This document shows, piece by piece, positions 57,128-64,000 of a stretch of 64,000 nucleotides of DNA. Below the pieces are notes generated by a model that saw only the letters and a list, made by a program, of their open reading frames with translations, had not been told where the DNA came from and did no database searches. The DNA lies in assembly GCA_030549775.1 (NCBI GenBank), contig CM060174.1:16045193-16109192 (forward strand), given 5' to 3'. The translations under genes were made by a program, and so were the position numbers. Every line of letters starts with the position of its first letter. The stretch's first letter is position 1. The DNA is from Tamarix chinensis (Eukaryota; Streptophyta; Magnoliopsida; Caryophyllales; Tamaricaceae).

Positions 57128-57379
57128 ATTGGAATCAAAGTAGGTTATTCTGAAAAAGAGTTATATCTTGAGAATAATGAAAACGTTTTCACAAAGTGAC
57201 TCTTAGGATATGGGATCTATGATTCACCAATTTAATATCCAAGCCTATGCATGGTAGAAGAATTGTATTGTGATATACATAAAAGGAGTTAACTATCAAT
57301 GTTTTAAATTCATTCATGACAATCCCATTCTAGTTGCCAAGATGAATGAAAAGGTATACGCGACTCAAGAAAACACCAA

Positions 57380-58100
57380 AATGGAGAAATATTCTTAAGC
57401 TATGTGTATGCTCTAATATTCCATTGGACATCAATATTTTGATAAAGTTACCACATGTAAAAATATATGGGATACTCTAGATCTTACACCCGAGGGCATA
57501 AGTGAGGTAAAACAATTCAAATTTTGTTTACTTATGCATATGTATGAATTATTCTTTACGTAGAAAGATGCGCTTAAAAAGGAATTATGTATAAGATTTA
57601 CCCACATCATCAATGAGCTAAATCCCTAAGAAAAATCTTTAATAAAGAAGAAAGATGAGGAATATCTTGAAAATATTTACTTAAAAGTTTAACCCTATGG
57701 TGATAGATATTCATGAGGCTATAAATTTTACAAGGATAACCCTTGAAGAACACCTCCAATCATTTATTAACCATGAGATGTTGTTGGAATCAAAAAGCGC
57801 GTGAGAAATCAGCCAAAGGCAATTGATAGATAATAGGAATTTGATGAAGAAGAAAGTGGTGAAGATGAAAAGATGGCCATCTTCGGTCGAATGTTGAAGA
57901 TATAATTTAACAAAAATCATTGCAATATGAAGAAAAGAAGCAACATAAAAAGGTAAGAATTATCTTAATGTCAATAAAAAGTTGTCTAACTTGAATTATT
58001 TCAAGTGTGGAGAATTAGGTCATAGGATTTGTGAATTTCCATAATGGGATTATAAAAAGTAAAAGATAGATAGATAGAGAGAGAGAGAGATATAGAGAAG
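57380..58100 (+). pseudogene. gag: copia-2 gag
   Basis: Split over frames. Recognisable pieces are TCKNIWDTLDLTPEGISEVK (57455-57520), LCIRFTHIINELNP (57580-57630), a late EFDEEESGEDEKMAIFGR segment (57838-57890) and a CCHC knuckle remnant FKCGELGHRICEFP (57998-58040). The order and wording are those of SIRE-type gag. At least six stops interrupt the reading. Confidence 0.72.
58064..58092. repeat. (GATA)n(GA)n microsatellite
   Basis: Three GATA units followed by about eight GA units just after the gag knuckle. Confidence 0.85.
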
Positions 58101-59012
58101 CCAAAGAAGGAATTTGAGAAGGTTATGGTTACCTTTGTATGGGTATAATTTGAATCTAACAAAGAGGATTCATTATATTAGTCTAATCTATGCCTTACAA
58201 ATTTACAAGAGGAATTAATCCCACTACAAAAATAGGCACTAGCCTTACGAGATGGATAACTATGTCTAATGGCTAAAGATACAAGAAATGAGTACCACTC
58301 TCAATTAAATATCCTTAACTTTAAAAATAAGATACCGTAAATTCCAAGAGATAAAATTGTAGGCTTTCTTGATTATGTAATTGAATTGATTTAATTGAGG
58401 TATTTCACACTTTAAAACATGTTTATTAAATTGCTAAGAAATTCATTATTACTTGGGAGGAAAAAACAATTCAAATCTAGTAGAAGAAAGTGATAAACTA
58501 AAGAAGGAAAAAAAAACTTGCTAGACTCTGTCGTCTAAGAAAGGAATTTAGAAAAAATATGGTTTTTAAGAAAAAAAAAGTTTAGTTAACTATTGTTCCC
58601 TACAAATATTCATAATGACTATGAAAAAAGCATTTCACATCATATGGATGAACTAAAAGAGTTGGAAACCATCGTGAAAAAAGGAAAGTAGCTCCCTAAG
58701 TTGATTCCAAATGTAAAGTAAATAAATAAAAGTGTAGAGATTGCTCAAAAGGAAATTGTGGCACTAGTTAAGCAAAAGAAGGACCTCACAACTGAGATGA
58801 AAAATCTAACATAATTAGTGCATGTTGCTAAGAAATGAAATGTAAAGTGGTTTACTTCAGAAAAAATTCATAGGAAACTAAATAGAAAAATTGACAATCC
58901 CAACAAAAGATGACTTGGATATGTTGTTTAGTGAAACAACAATAGCAACAAACCAAGTTATACTACTAGAAACAGTATAGGGAACATTACTAAAAATAGG
59001 GATGAGAAGTAG

Positions 59013-61720
59013 GTGAAGTATTTTAAGAGAAATAAATATGTTGATTTACTTAAACTTAAAGTGTGCATGCATTTTGGGAACAATGGTCATAAAACATCTA
59101 TTTACCCTAGGAAGAATAATTATTCTGGTCAAAATAGTCATTGTGTTAAACAACTTTGGGTTTTAAATGATCTCTTGATTGGTGTGCCTAACCCCAAGAA
59201 ATCAAATCTTTTTTGGGTTCATAAAATATATAAATTTTTTACACACCATAATAAGTAGGAAAAACCAATGGTTTTTGGTCGCTGGTTGTTCAAGGCACAT
59301 GACTAAAAATCCTATAAAATTCCTCTCATTAACAACCCTCAATGGTGTAAGTGTGATGTTTGGAGATGATAAGAAATGTATGATTACTCATGTTGGAAGG
59401 TGGGTAAGTCATCATTATAAGCCATTGATTATGATCTTTTATTTAAGTGTTTAAAGAGTAATCTTCTAAGCATTTCTCAACTTTGTGACAAGGAAAATAA
59501 AGTTTAATTTACATATGATACCGGTCAAGTTACTAACATTATAATAGGTTTGATTATATTGAAAGAAGTTAGGCACAATAATGTATATATGGTTGATCTA
59601 TCGCTAATTACTTCTAATAATGTTACTTACATGAGTGATTTACAAGATCATCCATGGTTTTGGAATAAGAATTATGGTAATGTCAACCCTATACTTCTAA
59701 ACAAACTTCGGTCTCAAAAATTTCTAGAAAGGTACCTAAAATAAAGTTTGAAAATGATAAAGTTTCTGAAGAATGTGCTAGATTAAAAAAATTTCTATCT
59801 TCTTTTGGGACCAAAAATATTCTATGTATTTCTAAAGCTCTCAAACCTTTTCATAATAATATATGTGGTTTAATGAAGGTAACAAGTAGAGGAAGAAGCA
59901 TGGGGGTTTTCATTATTGTTGATGATTACTCAGGATTTACAAGGATTATCTTCCTTGGTTTGAAGGAGGAGCCATTCATGGAATTTCTAGTATGGATAAA
60001 AAAAAGGTTGATGTAAAGTTAAATCATCAAATTTTAACTATTCGACCTAACCATGGTATAAAATTTGAAAATTCTTACTTTACAGCATTGATAAGGGTAA
60101 TGGAATTAGTTATAATTTTTTATCCCGAATAACTTCTCAACAAAATGGAGTTATTGAGAGAAACAATTTGTATTGTTAAAGATATGGTAAGGATAATGCT
60201 ACTCAAAAGTGGAACATCTAATAAATTTTAAGTAGAAGCCACCAATACAATCTACTAAATCATAAATAGAGCCTAACAAGACCAATACAAAAGAAGACCC
60301 TTTCTTAATTCCTTAAAGAAAGAAAACCCAATATCTCACCACTTAGAGTATTTTTCTACAAGTTTTATGTTCATAATAATGGAAAGTATAACTTAGGGAA
60401 GTTTTATCTAATAAAATTTGAAACTATATTCATTGGATATTCAATATACAACAAGGCATAAAAAGTTTACCATAACATAATCGTGCTAGTGGAATAAAGT
60501 GCTAATATAATATTCAATGAGGCTAATACTAATGTAAACCAAGTTCAAGAAAAAGGTGATGATGAGTTTAGCATTGGAATGATAGAATATTGAGATGGTA
60601 CACATGGTATCAAGAAGAAAGTAAAATATTTTGTTGATAACTCAAGAACAACATCTGGAGCTGGCCCCAATACTACACCTAAACATAGTAACAATACTGA
60701 TCCCAATTTGGTACTCATGATATGGATGCATAAAATTATGAGAATACTTTAGGGTTAACTGAGGGCACACACTTAAGGGGCGCTCAAGAAAAATAGATCA
60801 ATTTTTAAGGCATTAGAAGTACCAAAGTTCCCACTTAATGGATTTCATCTCAAAAGACATATCTTAAGGAGTTTAAACTAGAAAATATTCTCTCCATAAC
60901 TAATGTGCCTATTCTACCATCCTATCATCTAGTAATCCCCATGAGTATAAAAAATCATGAAGTGATTTTGATTAGATTACATCAATATAGGAGGAATTCA
61001 ATTAGTTCAAAAGAAAGAAGGTCTGGCACCTTTTTCCCAAACCTGCTACATATGCTCAATAATATGAATAAATTAGGTGTTCTCAAACATGCATGATGAT
61101 AATGGAGTAATCATGAGAAATAAGGTAAGATTGGTTGTGAAACGTTATAACTAAAAGGAAGGAATATGCTATGATGAGACCATTGAACTAGATCATGTTT
61201 GAAAGCTATTAGAATCTGCATAGATTTTATGGCATACAAGGACTTAAAGCTTCACCAAATGGGTACTTGAAGCAACAATTTTGTGTGGAAAACCCCTAAA
61301 TTTGAAGATCAAACACACCTTAATAATGTTTTCAAGTTAGATAACGCACTTTATGGATTGAAACAAGCCCCAAGAGCTTGGTATGAAAGATTATCCAATT
61401 TTCTTGTAAAATAGGTCTATGTAAGGGGAATAGTTGACAAAGCTCTAATCTTGAAGATAAAGAGCAAGGTTCTACTGTTGGTATAGGTTTATGTAGATGA
61501 TATTATTTTTAGCCCTACTAATGAGTCTTTGGGTGATGAATTTGAAGAGTTGATGAAGAGTGAGTTTTAAATGTGTATAATGGGTGAGCTAGGGGCTTTC
61601 CTCATCTTACAAATCAAACTTGAAAATGAGGGAATCATGAATCATCAACAAAAATACCTCAATGAGCTACTAAAAAGCATGATATCATGAAAATAAAGAC
61701 TTATGACACACCTTTGGCAA
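59013..61720 (+). pseudogene. pol: copia-2 pol: protease, integrase, RT
   Basis: Protease lies at about 59270-59400 (GCSRHMT then VMFGDD). The usual Asp-Ser before Gly is Val-Ala, so the active site is lost. The GAG-pre-integrase region is at 59550-59745. Integrase spans about 59820-60340, with an IVDDYSGFTRI segment and a decayed QQNGVIERNN-like stretch (60145-60170). RT is at about 61110-61640: LDNALYGLKQAPRAWYERLS (61335-61400), YVDD at about 61491-61503 and FEELMKSEF; the two Asp of the polymerase site remain. Multiple TAG and TAA codons and frameshifts occur throughout. A 400-base gap at about 60350-60900 holds only weak traces of the integrase C-terminus. Confidence 0.8.
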
Positions 61721-62897
61721 CAAATTGTAAGATGGAAAAAGGTGATAAAGTAGGAGTAATGAGGACACCATATATGGATATATGACCATTTCACTCTTAT
61801 ATCTTAGGGTATGTAGGTAAGATATTGTGCAATGTGCATCCTTATGATATAGATTGCAAGTGAAATACCCCAAAAATCCTAATTTAGAAATTATGGCAAA
61901 ATAATTATTTGTTAGGAAAAAAATTAAGAAAATAAATTACTTTATTAAATAAAGAGGAAATTTATTGAGGAAAAATAAGGAGAAAATAATAAATAAGTTA
62001 TTTAGAAAATTTTGGACATTTTACTAATTAAAATGGAAGTTAAGGACAATTTATCCAAAATAGCCTAATTAACTTAAAAATGAATTTATTTATTATACTT
62101 AAAATAATTGTTATTAAAATTAAATATCTAAATTAAATATATAAACAAATAAAGACCCAAATACCTCCAACCACCCCATTTTATCATTTCTCCATTTTCC
62201 TTTTTCCTTTTTTCCTTTCTTTTCTTTTTTTTTCCTTCCTCCTCCTTTACTTATTTCTTTTTCGTTACATTCCCCCCTCCCCCCCGCGATTGGGCATGCC
62301 TGCGCAGCCCAGACCCTTCCCCTTCCTTTCCCCGCGGCCCAACCTTTCTTCCTTCCTTTCTCCCTCCCCGCGGCCCAGCATCATTCGCTGGCTGACGCTT
62401 GTGTGCAACGCAGCGTTTTGCCCTTCAATCGACCGAAGCGCCGTGTCGCGATTAATGAATCTTATAACCATTGCCAGCCAACGTCACGACGATGCGTTTC
62501 GACCTTATAATTAATGAAACGACGCGTCGGGATTATGGACATTATAATTGTTGCCAACCGACCGGTTTCTCCCATTTCTTTCTTTTCCCTGGACCGCCGG
62601 TCCAATCCTCCCCGCTGTCGTCTTCTTCCTCACGCCCGTAAACGCCGCGACGCTGCAACGCCAACAGCATCTCCGTCCGGCTGTCCTTCCCGTCCTTTTT
62701 TGTCCTTTTCTTTCTCAAACTGTCCCAACCGATCCGTCATACACTGCCCAGGCCCTGCCTCCTTTCCCTCTTCGCCATGTCGAGCCAAAATCCCTGCAAA
62801 AGAATTTGCAGGCCTACATTGATCGCCGCCGGACGGCGTACTGCTGTGACCTGGCCGTTGTCCTCTTCCTCTTTCATCGTTTTCTCCCCCAATTTCC

Positions 62898-62905
62898 TAT
62901 AAATA
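62898..62905 (+). promoter_or_regulatory. TATA box of the right-edge LTR
   Basis: TATAAATA follows a CT-rich stretch and precedes the block with Pro-rich frames. The same arrangement occurs at 21261. Confidence 0.65.
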
Positions 62906-63535
62906 CCCCCCATCAACAACCATAACGAGTGCTGCGATTTTTACCCCGAAACTCTGCCTCTCTGTCGCCTGAAAAACAGACGAGGTCTCCGCCGCCGCCG
63001 GTGATCGTCGCCGCCACCACTGGCCACCAAAAACACCCCTGCACCTTCCTCTACAAAACCAAACCACCTCCGCCCTCTGCCTTGCCCTGCACGTGTTGTC
63101 CTAGCCGTGCGAAGTTCATTGTTGGAAAACCTTTCTTCCAGCCGCCGCCGCCCCTTACGCCGCCCGTAGCCGCCATCTCCGCCGCGATCCACCCTCCTTC
63201 CACCTCCCAAAGTAACCTGCAGGTCCTCCCCTACCTGCCCATACCCTCCTTACCCCCTGCTTCCTTCTCCACCAACCTCCACCATCTTCCACCACCGCGC
63301 GCCGCCACCCTTCTCATGCCACCACCCTCATTCCACTCCCCTCTCTCTACTGTCTCCTCCCCCACAATTAACTTTCCTTTTTCCTCCTCCCATCTCACCA
63401 TCACCTCCATCTTTTCTCTCTTCTCCTCCTCCATCGCCGGACCACCACCGTCCTCAGGTGGTCTTCCACTCACCTGAAATCTAAAACCCTTTTCTTATGC
63501 CACCTATAGTAGTTTTTAACTAATATTAGTATTAT

Positions 63536-63590
63536 TATACTTATTATTATTATTATTATGAATACTATTATTATTATTATTATTAGCTTA
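63536..63590. repeat. (ATT)n microsatellite in the LTR
   Basis: Two runs of ATT/TTA (63536-63558 and 63566-63585) within a longer ATT-rich stretch reaching the end of the window. Confidence 0.85.
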
Positions 63591-64000
63591 TTAATTAATA
63601 CCAATTTTGTTATTAACCTTAATGTTATCATACTATCACCCTTTTCAACCCTAACCCCTAATATACTTAACTTAGGGTTAGTATCATTATCTTCATTATT
63701 AACATTCCTAATACTATTATTATTATTACTATTATTATTTTTATTACCATTATTAATTTCTGTATCCTAAAGGTGTTATTTTCTTACAAGCCATAATCTC
63801 TCCCAAAACCCTAGATTTCAACATACTTAACCATTAGTGTTGGTGTTATTATTTTTATTAATATTATCGCTGAGATTACTACCACTATTAGTGTTCTTAC
63901 TATTTAACCCAACCTTATGTGAAGTATTATAACTATGTAATATTGTTTTACCATACCTAATACCTTTAACATTAGTGTCATTTCTATTATTACTATTACC

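Larger units (their letters stand above)
57128..61860 (+). mobile_element. Ty1/copia element copia-2 (SIRE-like), truncated
   Basis: Order PBS, gag, protease, integrase, RT on the plus strand defines Ty1/copia. The primer site TGGAATCAAAG at 57130-57140 is a decayed tRNA-iMet type. It is cut at 61861 by a Tekay-like LTR before RNase H, so its 3' half and 3' LTR would lie beyond the window if present. Many stops and shifts indicate an old copy. Confidence 0.8.
61861..64000 (+). repeat. GC-rich Tekay-like LTR, runs off the window
   Basis: Starts TGAAATACCCCAAAAATCC, matching the LTR at 20404, and replaces the copia RT at 61861. After an AT-rich lead comes a C/T-rich, CpG-rich block (62160-63470) with a TATA box at 62898-62905, then (ATT)-rich DNA. 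It is at least 2.1 kb long; its end and the rest of the element lie outside. It keeps many CG dinucleotides, unlike the two other LTRs of this type. Long frames here (for example 62929-63477, 182 residues, Pro-rich) overlap equally long frames on the other strand and have no domain. Confidence 0.75.

Noticed and set aside
62929..63477. 182-residue Pro/Ser/Thr-rich open frame with a TATA box just upstream
   Set aside because: It lies in the GC-rich part of a Tekay-like LTR, has overlapping long frames on both strands (62941-63210, 63231-63473) and no domain. Base composition explains it.

Overview
This window looks like nuclear DNA of a flowering plant. It is AT-rich and carries no intact cellular gene, tRNA, rRNA or CRISPR array that I can support. 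Almost everything recognisable is transposable-element (TE) sequence of plant-type families: Ty3/gypsy, Ty1/copia, L1-type LINEs, CACTA (En/Spm) and hAT. The species cannot be named from sequence alone.

Layout. An older repeat (1-618 and 13312-15026) is split by a complete 12.7-kb Ty3/gypsy element (CRM-1, 624-13306). It has 912/910-bp LTRs, target duplication AAAGG, a tRNA-iMet-type primer site and a polypurine tract. Its gag is split by a 5.5-kb CACTA element (3215-8762). Then come a Tekay-like LTR fragment (15027-15985), a reversed Tork-like copia remnant (16130-18510), and the integrase-chromodomain end of a Tekay/Del element with its 2.2-kb 3' LTR (18836-22622). Next are a hAT scrap (24830-25430) and a long L1-type LINE (25690-29890) that stops where a second CACTA element begins (about 29895-34639). 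About 5 kb of unassigned AT-rich DNA follows. A 4.6-kb reversed Tekay-like LTR fills 39729-44325, followed by two reversed LINE 3' ends. A Tat/Ogre-like LTR and gag remnant (47334-54860) is split by a second CRM-like element (CRM-2, 48367-54142, minus). A SIRE-like copia element (57128-61860) is cut by a GC-rich Tekay-like LTR that leaves the window at 64000.

How the parts relate. Insertions are nested at least two deep: CACTA in CRM-1 in an older repeat, and CRM-2 in a Tat-like element. Every coding region I examined is broken. Many in-frame stops are TAG, TGA or TAA where the family usually has Trp or Gln, as expected when methylated cytosines decay. Both CACTA elements encode the same design, a TNP-like plant transposon protein joined to a Ulp1-type cysteine protease, and both have palindromic subterminal repeats. 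Both CRM-like elements run the end of pol into the 3' LTR, a trait of the centromeric CRM clade, so a pericentromeric origin is plausible but unproven.

Nothing here is convincingly a new biological system. The best leads are the TNP-Ulp1 CACTA proteins, the mismatched LTRs of CRM-2, the hairpin repeats and minisatellite inside the Tekay-like LTRs, and an unclassified repeat family with ACTAGT/GATTGGTT motifs.
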